Shown here piece after piece: positions 1-11,961 of a DNA stretch of 64,000 nucleotides. A program made the translations under genes and the position numbers. The notes beneath the pieces were generated by a model, which saw nothing but the letters and a program-made list of their open reading frames with translations, was not told the origin of the DNA and ran no database searches. Position 1 is the stretch's first letter, and every line of letters begins with the position of its first letter. The stretch covers positions 2,792,501 through 2,856,500 of the forward strand of contig OZ020521.1 of the NCBI GenBank assembly GCA_963971425.1. Reading direction: 5' to 3'. The DNA comes from Bryoerythrophyllum caledonicum (lineage: Eukaryota; Streptophyta; Bryopsida; Pottiales; Pottiaceae).

Positions 1-105
1 TCCTCCAAAGAGCACTATAAAGGATTCCTCCAAAGGGCACTATAAGGGATTCCTCCAAAGGGCACATATGGAGGATTCTTTCAAAGTTCACATTCAATTC
101 AAAAG
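1..105. repeat. 25-bp tandem repeat
   Basis: Three to four degenerate copies of a ~25-bp unit containing TCCTCCAAAGGGCACTATAA, running off the left edge of the window. No coding potential is seen. Confidence 0.8.
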
Positions 106-1564
106 GCACATTTGATTCAAATGGCAATTCCAAAGGTCACGTGACTGGGAGGGGCGGACGGACGGACTGTTGCCTGTTGTATAAGTAGATATTCTAAATA
201 TTATAATTGTGATCCAAAAATGCAATGATGAATATTAAGATGTTCTTTTCTATTTTTCAGACAAACCAATAAATAAAGCCTACTACATTTTATTTTTACT
301 TCATATTAATTTCACTTAAAAATTCTAAAATCAAAAGATTTGAAGCTATAGTAAAAAGTAAAGATACATAGAAATAGTTCCATTTTTCAACTTTCTTTTG
401 ATGATTTAGACTTTTTTTAAAATCAAGATCTCAGATCCAACATATGCTTGGAACATAATAACTAAAGTAACGCTATTTATTGTGATGCTCTATTCCATTA
501 TTATGCTATGAACAAGCAGTCAAGCAATTATATCCATGGCAAAGGATACAAAAAACAACAATTTTTGCACTAATCAGTAGGAAAAATGGGCAAGATTTTA
601 GTATTTGTACATTTTGAGTGAATTTCCAAGTCCCATGCTTTCAAGATTGGCCTCCTCGTGTGTCTGCAAGTACAATACCTCCTTTTAATAAATGTAAAGA
701 AAACATCAATTTTGTCATTAACTGTTATGCGAGTCGATTTGCCTGTATAACGACATTGTTAATATGGATGAATTGTGAAGACACATGGACATCTAACCAT
801 TTCCTTCCTTCCCTTTAAGGTGGATCATGGATGCATCCATTGTCGTTTAAATCATAGAATTCAAGTCTTTTGATGTTAAAATGCTTTGAATATGCCTTTT
901 CCAAGTTCTTGTACCATCAACTAATAGGATATCATAATATAAACATGCATTCAAAAAACCTCCCTTGAAATGAAATACATGTTAGAATGTTCTCAGCAAC
1001 TCGATTCAAAGTATCTCCAAAAAGATGCCTTACTGAAACTTCGTAGCGTTCCTCAAGTTGGAATCCAACCTCCTCAAGTCTGAGGATCTCTCCCTTTGTG
1101 AGCTTCGTGCCCTTCATTGAAGACCATACCTTGGGGACCGGATGACGCTAGTTGATCCACTTTTTCTTTGTACCTTTCACACCTTTCAATATCTTCCTCA
1201 CAATGGAAAAACTCCATCACTTGGTCTTTCAACAGCTATGGACGTGCAAAATTCCAGTATATGTAGGGGCATGAGTACTTTTACTTGGACGTACAACCTT
1301 CTCTGTGCACGTTCTTCCTCTGGACCTGTTTAGCAAAGCAACACTTACCAGAAGTCTTGGAGAGGCGGGCAATGTGCCATTTCTTCACATCACAATCAAT
1401 TTTGTGGACGCTCATGACATGCTTGACGCGTGAAGTCATTGTTGGTGCTGATGCTGGTAGAGACAAAATTTGAACGTCGTCACATGAAGTGGGGAAAGTC
1501 GAGGGAGATAAAACAATGGAAGGTGGAGGACTCTCGGCTTGCTCTTGTAGATCTTAAAGGTACT
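106..1564. other. Gene-free AT-rich flank
   Basis: No credible gene. Short minus-strand open frames at 932-1117 and 1281-1466 have a faintly protein-like composition, but there are no splice sites or motifs to join them. They could be a decayed gene. Confidence 0.5.
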
Positions 1565-2565
1565 TTGGATTGGGAGGGGTTTTTTGGAATGAAGACTGAG
1601 TGAGCTCCAAATTTTCTAGTTAGGGGAGGTGGGACTTAGTTTCAGAAGCAAGATTGTGGACACCAAGAAGTGGCTGACCTTGGTGAGAGCTCGTCACAAA
1701 TCTTGGATTTGAGAGGAAAGAGAGGCTGGGAAAGTAGACCATGTTGGAAAGGGCTCAAAAGCATCAGATCTGGGGTTTGAGGAGTGATTGAGAGACAAGG
1801 GTTGGATTTATGTTGTGTGTTTTCTGATAAGCATGGGAGCAAGTGTTGGCACATAGTTCTAGCAAAGGCTCCAACCACAAGATCTACCCCAGATCTCAAG
1901 GCTGGATACCAGATCTGTAGGCCTTTCTTGTTAATCGTCACACCTCCCCGACCTAGTTAGTGTTTTACTTATTGCAAAGAGAAGACAAGACCAACGCGAC
2001 GCCACAACATCAACTCTAGATCAGGATCCACAACATTGGCAACACCTCTGGAGAACACCACAGTTAGGAGCAACAAACATGCGAAAGATATAACTCAGAG
2101 ACAAGACGCACCCATCCCTGTAAGTATCACCAAGATATCACTTCTCAAATTTTCTGTCTATGCATTAGATCTGTAGCTCACATCCCATCAACAAACACCC
2201 TTGCCTTACAAGTTTTTTCCCTGCTACAATTGAACAAGTTGCATACAACACCAACAGCGATAGTAATAGACTAACCAAACAAAAATAACCTAAAAATTAG
2301 ATCACAAATATTTTGTGCACACACATAGAAACCTCCACAAAAACAGTAGGGCGCGGAAGCGCTGTACATTTTTTCCAGAATTTTTTGCAGGTCCACAAAT
2401 GATATTTCAGACGAACGAGTCACTACTCAAACAACACCTTGAACCAACAGCATAGACCGAGAGAGTGCCGACACTACTGCAACCTACACTGAGGAGCTGC
2501 ACCTACTTCAAAATAGCCCACACTCTAGGACCTACACGTAAGAGCATCGCAAGGGAGAGAAACCA

Positions 2566-2655
2566 GAGAAAGAGGGAGCACAGCGAGAGGAAGTACATCG
2601 AGAAGGAGCACAACGAGAGGGAGCACATCGAGAGGAAGCACAACGAGAGGGCGAG
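2566..2655 (+). repeat. 15-bp tandem array in LINE 5' region
   Basis: About six units of a 15-mer of the form GAGAGGRAGCACAWC. In one frame it reads as repeating five-residue units such as EREHI and ERKHN. Because 15 is a multiple of three the frame stays open by itself, so this is not evidence of a gene. Confidence 0.75.
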
Positions 2656-3502
2656 ACGGCGTCCAAGCGTGTAAGCGGCCACAACCTAGGAGCAACGCCA
2701 GGAAGCATAACCAGAGCAGCAGCAACGACCAAGTAGGAGGGTGCATAGCGCGACGAGCGACGTCGTCCAAACGCAAGGAATCGAAGCTGCACGCAAGCAA
2801 GACTAGACTACAGCTCGTACGCAAGCAACCTGAAGAAAGACCACAAACCATTAGAACAGAAACAAGATCACAACGACCCTAGCAACCTACAGCAACCAAA
2901 TGAGACCTGGACCACAGCTACATTCAACCAGACCCAGATCCAAAGCTCCCCAACCTGCATAGAGCCCAAACCTTCAACTATATCCTGTGACCTCCAAACC
3001 AGACCCAGACCAAGCCTGTGGAACGTGACCTGACGTGTAGACCTACAACAAACACGACCAAAACCACAGATCTTACAACGATTAGAAATGACACAACAAG
3101 GTAACCCAAACCTAGATCAACAGACACAAACCCGGATCACCTCAACAGTCCAACAGTCCCGACTACCACAAACCTGTAGTGACGCCTGAAGCACAGAAGA
3201 GCGCGACTCCAGTGCACACTCTTGAAGGCTAACTTGACTCCAGCAAACTGCAGTCCCCAACAAACCTACGACTCCAACAAAAAGGCAACCCTCGGCCTAG
3301 TGACCCTCACATCAACGAACCAAGCGCACGAACATGATCAAGTCAACTCCAAGAAAAACAAGACCCCGCAAAGTACAAGACGGCGACCACAACAACTACA
3401 ACCTACGAAAACCCGATTACAACCAAGACCAACACCTCGAAGTAATCGACTGCAGGCAAGCCGAGGATTAAATATACCCCCGCGTCCCCAACGACCCACC
3501 CG

Positions 3503-3650
3503 AGCGACTCTGTGACCCTGTGCAGCGACTCTGCGACCCTATGCAGCCACTCTGCGACCCTGTGCAGCAACTTTGCGACCCTCCCGCCCCAACACTGTGA
3601 CCCTCCCGCCCCAACACTGCGACCCTCCCGCCCCAACACTGCAACCATCC
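3503..3650 (+). repeat. 22-bp tandem arrays just upstream of ORF1
   Basis: Two adjacent arrays: about three copies of a ~22-mer like GCGACCCTGTGCAGCGACTCT, then about three near-exact copies of CGACCCTCCCGCCCCAACACTG. Scattered CGACCC units continue to about 3900. Confidence 0.8.
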
Positions 3651-3734
3651 CGCGGTCTAGTGACCCACCCCAACGACCTGTAACTCAACAGCTAGCGACC
3701 CTGTGATACAAGAGCCATCAACCCTCCCGGGTTC

Positions 3735-5586
3735 TTGCAACCTCCTCCTCAACCCTGCCTCCTTAGCACTCCGACCCCCCAGGGTCTTGCGACCCCTCCT
3801 TCAACCCTGTTCGCCCTCTCGGGCTGCGACCTCCCTAGGCCCAACGACCTCCCTCAGGACTACGACCCTCTAACCCAACAACAGCCTCCAGCTCAACGAC
3901 CCCTTAGCCCAACGACTATTCAGGCTAGCATCCTTCACCAAATAGTCTCTAGACCGTCGACTTCCCAGCCCAGAAACCCACCCACAACGAAGATGGATGC
4001 CATGGACACTGAAAACCCCCACCCAATAGCTGTGAAGACCATAGAGACATTGGAATCAACCCCAATGACAAGTAAAGGTCCAACCCCATCCAAAAAAGCA
4101 AAAGGTAACTATCTAACCTCCATCCAAGTCTCCATCCCTGACCTCTCCTCATTTCGATTCTGGCTGGGCTTTTCAACTATGGAAAAGTTTGCTATAGACA
4201 TGGGACAGGAGCCCCTATTCAGCGGGGAGAGTATTAGGGACATGATCACTCGTGGAATACCCAAGGATGAAGTAGAGGAGGCCCTTGGAGCGGTTGTGGC
4301 CTACTCAAGGGTTCCACAACTCTTATACTCTTCGGCGCGTAGCGGCAACATCAAGGGCCAACACTACAACCTAACACATGTACCCTTTGATATTCCTACA
4401 CACCCTATCACTAGACTCTCTTATGACTTTCATGTGGCAATTCACTTTGAATTGCCACCGCATCCTATGCATCATGATGATGTGAAGAGATAAGCCATGG
4501 CTAGGCTTGAGCACATGAAGATACCATTTGGCATCAACTTCATGGATCCCATGGCCGTTTTATGCAAAGGGGTCAAAAAAGAGGGTCAGAAAGGGATTTG
4601 GTCAGGAATCATTAAACTACATCTCCTTAGGCCAGAGGTAGATGCTATTGCCCTTCTACGAGGAACCCGATACTTCATCCTACATCTGGACCCTATAGGA
4701 CAGGCCTCCTTAGGCAAAGTGTGTAAAACCTTTCATGCGGTGGCACGTAAAAATCTATCAGTGCGAATCAAGAGTGAGACCCTCCAAGGAGTTGCTGCTC
4801 ACACCCTTTTTCAAGATGTAGTGACAAATAGTTTCTCGAGAAATTTGGAATATGAAGTTACAAATGTGCAGAAGGTACAGGAGGAGTCACATGCGTTCAT
4901 AATCGCTCCAACCCCACAACAAGCCAAAAAATTCGAGCTCCACCAAATCACCACACACCATGAGATGATGCCAGCTCGTGCTAGCAGTTTTGGAACCCTC
5001 TCACCTGCTGATAGAGCCAAGAAAGACGCGCTTACAGTTACCCTCTCTCAACTCCCCATCCTTATGAGCCTGGCAGAAACCACGACTGCCATCCATCAAA
5101 CCTTCGATGCCAAGAACGTTATCTCCCTATGGTTCCACAGGCAACAAAGAGGAATGCACAATGGCAGTGCCAATGTGCAATTTCCTAACCCCATCATCTA
5201 CCGCCAGTTCCTACACAAGACCTTCACTATAGGGCAACATCAAGTGGAGATTTCCCCCCACCGCCGTAGCCTCGAAGGTGATGACCCTCCCTCCACTGTC
5301 CTCCTAGAGAAATGGGGCTTTAACGACATCAACAAAGGCCTTGGTAAACACTGTGGCATCTCTCCAAGTCACCCCAACTCAGGCACGCATTACCAGGTCA
5401 GAAATGACCTCTATTATAGACGCAGGTAACAAGAGATTGCGCCAAGAGCTCTCCACTTTACGAGAGGACATCATCAAGGACACTAGGGCTTACATAGACA
5501 ACCGCACTAGTGAGTTACAGGCGAAACTCTCAAACGTTGAGCAGTTAATGGCCTCTGCACTCATGGCTATGCAACAGATCACATGA
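3735..5586 (+). pseudogene. LINE ORF1 (gag-like), broken
   Basis: One reading frame runs from 3735 to about 5330, interrupted by a single in-frame TAA at 4491-4493. The frame resumes at once (next ATG at 4497) with similar composition. Near 5330-5345 the coding sense shifts frame and continues to 5586 as a charged, heptad-like stretch (about residues 20-80 of the 5341-5586 frame), probably a coiled coil. The first ~80 residues are rich in P, T and Q; the middle is a globular-looking ~400-residue region. I do not recognise a specific domain and see no CCHC knuckle. Its place directly upstream of ORF2 makes an RNA-binding ORF1 protein the likely role. The true start may be upstream of 3735. Damaged by one stop and one frameshift. 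Confidence 0.6.
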
Positions 5587-6987
5587 TCGCGACCACCATC
5601 TACTCCAGCTCTAGAGGACCACTCGAACGTGGATTGACCAAGGACCACGGCCGAAGATGTCACCAATCTGAAGACACAAGGGTGAACAAGGCTTCCACTC
5701 CTCTCCACCACCACTCTCCCTCACCATCACGCACCTCCTTAGACACTGTAAGTGTGATCACCTTTAATGTGTTATCTCTCCTTCACTACAAATTGCTAGA
5801 ATGTGATCACTTGTCTACCACACTAGCACTCACCACCCCCCCTCTAGCTACAAACTACTCTCCCTTTGGTTTGCCCACACTCGTCATATGCCATCCCTTC
5901 CCTCTTCTTGTAGCTCACCTTTGCTCCACCATAGTCCTCGTAATCACTTCTCTTGTTGCCTCGTATCATAGATATACTCTATATCTTTACTACAATACAC
6001 ATACAACTAGACACAAGACTCGGAGACCACATGATGGAAGGTTGTATGAGAGTTGGGGTTTTATCCTACAAATACATAAATGTTGTCACTATATATACCA
6101 TTACGGTATGAATATCTCTTGGAAAAACACATATGGAATACACACAATCAATACTCACACACAACCACCATGTAAGAAAATGAAAAACACACCTCACACA
6201 TCTATACACAATACAATAACCATACTCCCACAAACAACACCATCTACTAAAATCACTTACCACCAAATATCTACATATATCTTCTTGCACACAGAGTACA
6301 AAACTACAAACAAGAATACACACACCACAATCTCACCCCTAACCAAAAAACATAGTCTCACTACAACTCCCATCTCACTCACCCCACTACCAAGAATTAC
6401 ATACAGAACACATATATGGCAAAGCATTCAAGAAACTAAAACAAACACATACACAACATCACTAAAACCCGTCACAACTACAAACACATACTTCCAAACA
6501 ACTACAAAACCACAATTAGTCACAAACACGACCAGAAATACAAACCACACCATAACTACACCTACAACCACAAGGAAACAATCCATCCCTCCTACCATCA
6601 CACCTAGAATCACTATAACACCCACACATACCCGGATACACAAAAATACTAAATACAAATACAAATACAAATACAAATACAAATACAAATACAAGACAAA
6701 ATACTGACCTTTATACAAGAACATATACAAGTATAACCACCAGTATAAATACTGAAATACATACTAATACAAACATCAAAACAAATACTAGTATAAATCC
6801 CAACAACATACATACTAATACAACTACATCTAAAAACAACTTAAACATCCCCTCAAATACCAAAATAAACCTACATACAAATATCTTCACACATAATAAC
6901 CACATACACATACGGCCAAACACAACGACAAAAAAATACAAACAAACATGCACACATCTACAAAGCATTAATAAAACAAAAACATCT
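5587..6987 (+). other. Region between LINE ORF1 and ORF2
   Basis: A long open frame (5583-6707) spans most of it but is dominated by T, P, H and N codons from A+C-rich, G-poor DNA, with no recognisable domain. It may be an untranslated spacer or an eroded N-terminal extension of ORF2. Confidence 0.4.
6643..6694 (+). repeat. (AAATAC)n microsatellite
   Basis: About seven to eight hexamer units AAATAC inside the LINE inter-ORF region. Confidence 0.9.
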
Positions 6988-9136
6988 ATGCAAACAAACA
7001 CATGGACACTTACAAAGTTAATTACTCCCACCATAAAAATGAACAACAAAAAACACATTACCCACATACAAAATACAAACACCCACCTACCCCCAAACAA
7101 AAAAGACTTTAATAACATAACAAAGCCCCATAAAACTACACAAAAACAAACAATAACAACAACTTCAAAACACAACACTAAACATACATATCACAAACTC
7201 CTACTACTTTTAGGGGGAGACATAGAAACTAACCCAGGACCCATGCCTAATATACTAAAAAGACACCCTACTTCACATAAGAAAAATGCAAAAATTTACT
7301 TCATACCTAATACTATAAAACTACAACCGGAATACAGACACATTGCAAAATCCTTGGCACCTTTCTTAAAAAACACACATACATCACACCACACATATAA
7401 CAATACACACCCAAATGTTGCCCAACACATACAACAAAAAAATACGCATCCACCACCCCACATTCTATATGCTCTAGTAGTCACTACCCATCCACACATA
7501 GATGAATGTAACCATCTCCTAAATCCACAAAACTTAAACACAATTACATGGATCAATACACTTCTACAAAATTTACTAAACTTATAAAATCCACCAGAAC
7601 GTCACATCCACACTTCGCATCCTTATACAAAGTTCCTTGAAGATAACCAAAATATTATAAACCATGAGCACTCAATACATAAGGAACTATATGACTTTTT
7701 ACATAGCCAAACAATACCTCCCTCAAATGAAACAATAAAACCAAAATTCCCTTACCTCCTTAACAATCTCATTAATGAATCACTAAAATGTTTAGACCCT
7801 ATACCAGAATACACCCACCCACCCCCACCACTTCCCTACATCCCCCCGTAAAACCAAAACATTAGATCAAATCAAGAAAATACACATATAATCACATGGA
7901 ATGCCTCCTCTCTAAACACTGCCCTCTCTAGCTTACAAAATTTGGTCACGCACACAAATACACCACCAGCCCTCATGTTATACAATAAACAAAATTATCC
8001 GCCACAAAATCCACAAAATATATACAAAATATATTTCAAGACTATAAACTCATCTATAACAATACACACGCACTTACAAGATGCATTCAACAACGAAGAA
8101 CATACACACCGGGCCGCGGAGGCCTCCTTACAATAATACACAAAAAATATGCCTTCCCGGGCAACATCAACAATATTCCTACCCCAATGCACATATCACC
8201 TTCCATTCAAATAATCAAAATTACTAATCACCCTCTACAACCATGGTTAATCTTTCACATGTATATGCCATCTCATCCCAAAGACACTAGATTTATTATA
8301 GACATACAAAACACTATTACCTCTCAAATTAATAATAACCCCAATCACACATACCTATTATGCGGAGACTTCAACAGAGACATAGCATTAATTGGTCGCC
8401 AAAATGGAAATCATAACACCCCCCCTCAAACCATTGATTACCAATGGCGCCGCTTCACAGAAAACTTAAACTTTGTCTACATAAATACCGATACACAATT
8501 CTCTAGACAAGGTGGCTATAATTATAGTGACTGGAGTCTAATAGATGGATTCTACATAAATACAAACAACAATACACAATACACCTCTACGACAAACATG
8601 GATGTTATTCTCAACTCGGACCACTCACCTATACAACTACACATTCCAAATAACACATTAATTGATAGAACTCCTATAGTCCTAAACAATGATACTATAC
8701 GCATACTCAACCCCATCCCTAAAGACAATATAGAAAAATTCAACACAAAATTCTTTGAAAAAAACTCCATACAAATAGACTCCCTCATAAACACTCTCGA
8801 AAATAACAACCAACTATCACAAATACAATGGCAAGAAACATGCCACACCTTAGACAAACTCATCAATGCAATCTCTGACACACTAGAACAAACTTGTAGA
8901 GCCCACCCAATACCTCAAATGACAAACAGAACTTCCCAACAAGGCGGTTACTTACCCCGCAAACTTTCTAAAACTTAGAAACAACACCTAACTACATACC
9001 ATGTTATACGAAAAACCATTAGAATTACAAAAAACAACCTCCCATGGCGTAACCACCCCATATGCAATGAATTACTCACTCTACAACACACCCAAATCCC
9101 TACCCCGCCGCCTCCGGATATACCCCACGAGTCATG
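6988..9136 (+). pseudogene. LINE ORF2, 5' part: 2A motif and AP-type endonuclease, broken
   Basis: The frame opening at 6988 runs to 7587 and carries GDIETNPGP about 77 residues in. The coding sense then continues in pieces. Around 7887-8136 the segment TWNASSLN fits the first strand of an exonuclease-endonuclease-phosphatase fold, but the usual catalytic Glu of the next motif is not evident (reads LMLYNKQ). After a frameshift near 8105-8115 the frame 8187-8978 has CGDFN (about 8360-8374) and NSDHSPI (about 8613-8630), the core metal-binding and Asp-His motifs of an AP endonuclease, which nicks target DNA for target-primed reverse transcription. The sequence is cut at 9136 by a CACTA insertion; the linker and reverse transcriptase resume at 11962. 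At least two frameshifts or stops mean no functional protein. Confidence 0.75.
7216..7242 (+). other. 2A-like ribosome-skipping motif in LINE ORF2
   Basis: Codons read GDIETNPGP, matching the 2A consensus D(V/I)ExNPGP with G preceding and a Leu-rich run (LLLLLG) upstream, as in active 2As. Known 2A motifs make the ribosome skip the last Gly-Pro bond. Here that would release an N-terminal peptide of about 84 residues from the endonuclease-RT polyprotein. 2A motifs near the N-terminus of ORF2 are established in some animal and trypanosome LINEs. Activity here is inferred. Confidence 0.8.
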
Positions 9137-10274
9137 CACTACAAGAAACCCGTGTTTTTTGTTATGTCCTAAATCATGTCAGCGTGTTTTTTTGATGTCT
9201 TGGAGCTAGCCAGTAATGTCCCCGTGAACGTGAGGATGTCCACGCGTCAATATTGAACAGTGGAGGTGGGAGGGTCCTGAAACGCGCGTGCGAAATAGGA
9301 GACGCGACGATGTCTCCAACAACACGCCCGTCTCCGAGGACGTCATCGAGGACATCTTGGGTGACGCAAAACTGCCACGCTGGCAGCGGACAAGCGTTTC
9401 ACCTGGGGTAAGAATGTCGAAGTTACTGCTGTGCAAGGTAGAAAGCAGCCCAACGTTAAAAAAAACAGCGAAATGGGCAGCGGTCTGCAAGAGGAGAAAA
9501 AAAAGGGCACGAGCCTTATAAAACAAGATTTTAATTTTTTTTTTAATAAAAAAAATAAAGAATATAAAATTGAAGAATAATCTGATTATATTTATGAACT
9601 TTGATCCTCTGAAATTTCTGATTTGTCCACTTCGTAACAAAATGGTTTCCAAAATAAAATTTAATTTTAAATATTAAAAATACAAAATATTAATTAATAT
9701 TATAATAATATTTTATAAAAACTGATTATTCTGTAATTAAAGCGGACATATTAAATTCAGTACTGTATATTTAAATATTAAATAATATTTATTAATTAAT
9801 ATAATATTAAAATACCACTTTTCTACCAAAACCAGAATTATAAGGAATTTAGGGTGATTTTGTAAAGTCCTTGGTGGCTTACCCATGTGGACATATTATA
9901 TATTTTGTAGTTTACAGCACTTCATCTACATGGCAAACACAATTCCATGTCGGACAAGGTGACACGTCATTCTGTGTATAGGTCCACGTCACTTGAGACA
10001 TCCAATTGAAGATGTCTCGAGTAACGTCTACATGTCTTTGAGGACATGCCACAGAGACGTCTCTGAAAACATCAGCAGTGTTTGGCAAAACATTGACATG
10101 TCCTGTAAAACATCATCGTGTCTTGCAAAACATAACCATCAAGTAGGATGAATTTTGTCAAGTTCATTGGATGAATAGAGGCGGCGAGGGTTAGCTGCTG
10201 CAGCCATAGTTAGGTCATGAGACCTTTAAGTAGAATTTGAGGTTGCACAAAGCTCACTTTGGCCTTCATTTCTC

Positions 10275-10455
10275 CAAGTAGTTAGAGTTTAGAATGTAGA
10301 GGTTGGAGTTTTAGAATTTGAGAGTGTATGGTTTAGATGTTAAAGTTTTAGAGTTTGAGAGTGTTAGAGTTTAGAGGGTAGAGGTTAAAGTTATATAGTA
10401 TAGAGTTTAGAGGTTAGAAGTTAGACTTTGAGAGTGTAGAGTTTAGAGTGTAGAG
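10275..10455. repeat. GTTTAGAG-rich degenerate tandem tract in CACTA
   Basis: Irregular repeats built from TTAGAGTTTAGAG and TTTGAGAGTGTAGAG units, in the middle of the CACTA element. No coding potential. Confidence 0.7.
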
Positions 10456-10577
10456 GCAGCAAAGAAGAAATGAAGAAAGAGGCGTGCAAGTAGGCGAGTA
10501 ATTGCACAATCTAATGCTGGCCCAAATGAGACTTAGGTGAGCCAGTGCATGATGTATGAACAACACGGGAAATCTAG

Positions 10578-10610
10578 AAGACGTCTTCGAAGACGTCTTC
10601 AAAGACGTCC
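10578..10610. repeat. Palindromic GAAGACGTCTTC cluster
   Basis: Two overlapping copies of the 12-bp palindrome GAAGACGTCTTC followed by AAAGACGTCC. This is the densest of the GACGTC-type motifs that recur through the CACTA element, and may be a transposase-binding site. Confidence 0.7.
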
Positions 10611-11189
10611 AATCAAACGCGTCGACGTTTCCATGAGCGTCTGAGATGTTTGGTAGAACATCCCAAAAGACGTCTTGTCACATGATGCATGTTGTATTGC
10701 ACTTTGTGGGGCATGTTGAACGTTCACATAGTGCTCTAATTAGAGCTAACAGTTTATGGACGTTGTTCTACTAACTAGATTTATAGCAATTTCCTTCTTT
10801 TGTAAATCCCTTGTTTAACCGCATGCGTTGTTGGCCTCTTGAACATGTGCAGTGTTGGACATGCAATGTGCTGTGAGCGACATATAGACGTGACCATGTT
10901 GTAGAAGACTTATGCCGCAGCACTTAGGAAACGCAGGGACGTCTTTTGAAACATCCCCGTGTCTATGGAGACATTCCTGGACATGTTCACAAACACGGCA
11001 ATTTTTTAGGCTACGATGTTGTGACACTTTAGCGATGTTCAATTTTGAGTACAGTGAAGGCTGTATTCGTCTATGTAATGACTATAAAGTGGAAGGCATT
11101 CATATTTTAAATTGCATGTATATCATATTACCACATTTGCAAGTAGGCCAATAAGCATGAATTTGGATGAATGTACATGTTACATGTAT

Positions 11190-11272
11190 GATGAGGTATT
11201 CATGTCTTGTATTCATGTCTTGTACAACATACTCATGTCTTGTACAACATATTCATGTCTTGTACAACATCT
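11190..11272 (+). repeat. ~21-bp tandem repeat in CACTA
   Basis: Three to four copies of a unit like ATTCATGTCTTGTACAACAT. It is internal to the CACTA element and contains the CATGTC subterminal motif. Confidence 0.8.
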
Positions 11273-11961
11273 CTCAATGTCCCTCCAAAACACCATCACA
11301 TACACAGCGTCAGCAATACCATGCATCAGGGGATGTCACGTCAGACACGCATAAGTTCTTTGAGACGTCTGCGATGACACCCTCATTGCCAACGACCATC
11401 GATGGGCAACGTATTGGAGGACGCGATCATGTCCATCGCCACGTCCTCTAGGGCATGGCGATGTTCAACGAAATCAGCATCAAAATCGAGGTCGTGTTGG
11501 CATAGACGTCGAGCAGGACATCTCCACGTCAACCCGAGACGTCTTAAAAAACACAGCCATGTTACCAATGACGTCCCCGCAAACACGAATCTGAAAAAAA
11601 ACCACGCAAATCTCTGCTGAAGTGGCCTGCCACGTCACTCTTTCCCGGATCCAGGTTAGACGCCACGTCAGATTCCATGTCACCATTGGATCGGATGAAA
11701 TTCCCGGCCATGTGGCACTGCCCGTCATCATGCCGCTTAGGTGTCGTCTACGTGGCGCCCAGTTGGCACCATTTCCAGCCTCCCAAAATCTCCGAAAATC
11801 GTCCCTGTCGTAGGGATGTCCTCGCGTTTTTGGTGATGTCCCCACGCATTATAGCGTGTTACACGCGTTCGTACGTCAGAGGGATGTAAATTTGGATGTC
11901 TACATGTCTCTTGGGACATGATTCAGGACGTGACAAAAAACACGGGTTTCTTATAGTGATG

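Larger units (their letters stand above)
1577..3734 (+). other. LINE 5' region (presumed 5' UTR/promoter)
   Basis: There is no convincing gene between the 5' target-site copy and ORF1. The stretch becomes progressively C-rich and holds two tandem arrays (2566-2655 and 3503-3650), reminiscent of the monomer-type 5' UTRs of some LINEs. The open frames here are low-complexity and follow the repeats. Confidence 0.5.
9137..11958. mobile_element. Non-autonomous CACTA (En/Spm) transposon
   Basis: The left end begins CACTACAAGAAACCCGTG. The right end, reversed, begins CACTATAAGAAACCCGTG, and similarity continues for about 44 bp through the ATCATGTC segment. Both ends are flanked by ATG (9134-9136 and 11959-11961), the 3-bp duplication typical of CACTA elements. 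The 2822-bp interior has no transposase. It is filled with many short copies of ACGTC and CATGTC in both orientations, like CACTA subterminal transposase-binding repeats. It sits in LINE ORF2 between the endonuclease and the reverse transcriptase, so it arrived after the LINE. Confidence 0.95.

Noticed and set aside
2525-2851. Minus-strand frames of 86-108 codons with repeating Leu/Val or Ser/Arg-Cys-Ala units
   Set aside because: They mirror the 15-bp tandem array, whose unit length is a multiple of three and keeps frames open.
5583-6707. 374-codon open frame between LINE ORF1 and ORF2
   Set aside because: Low-complexity T/H/N/P-rich translation caused by G-poor DNA; no domain visible, so not called as a separate gene.
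9206-9652. 148-codon minus-strand frame at the left end of the CACTA element
   Set aside because: Lies in subterminal repeats and an A/T-rich run; no transposase motif.
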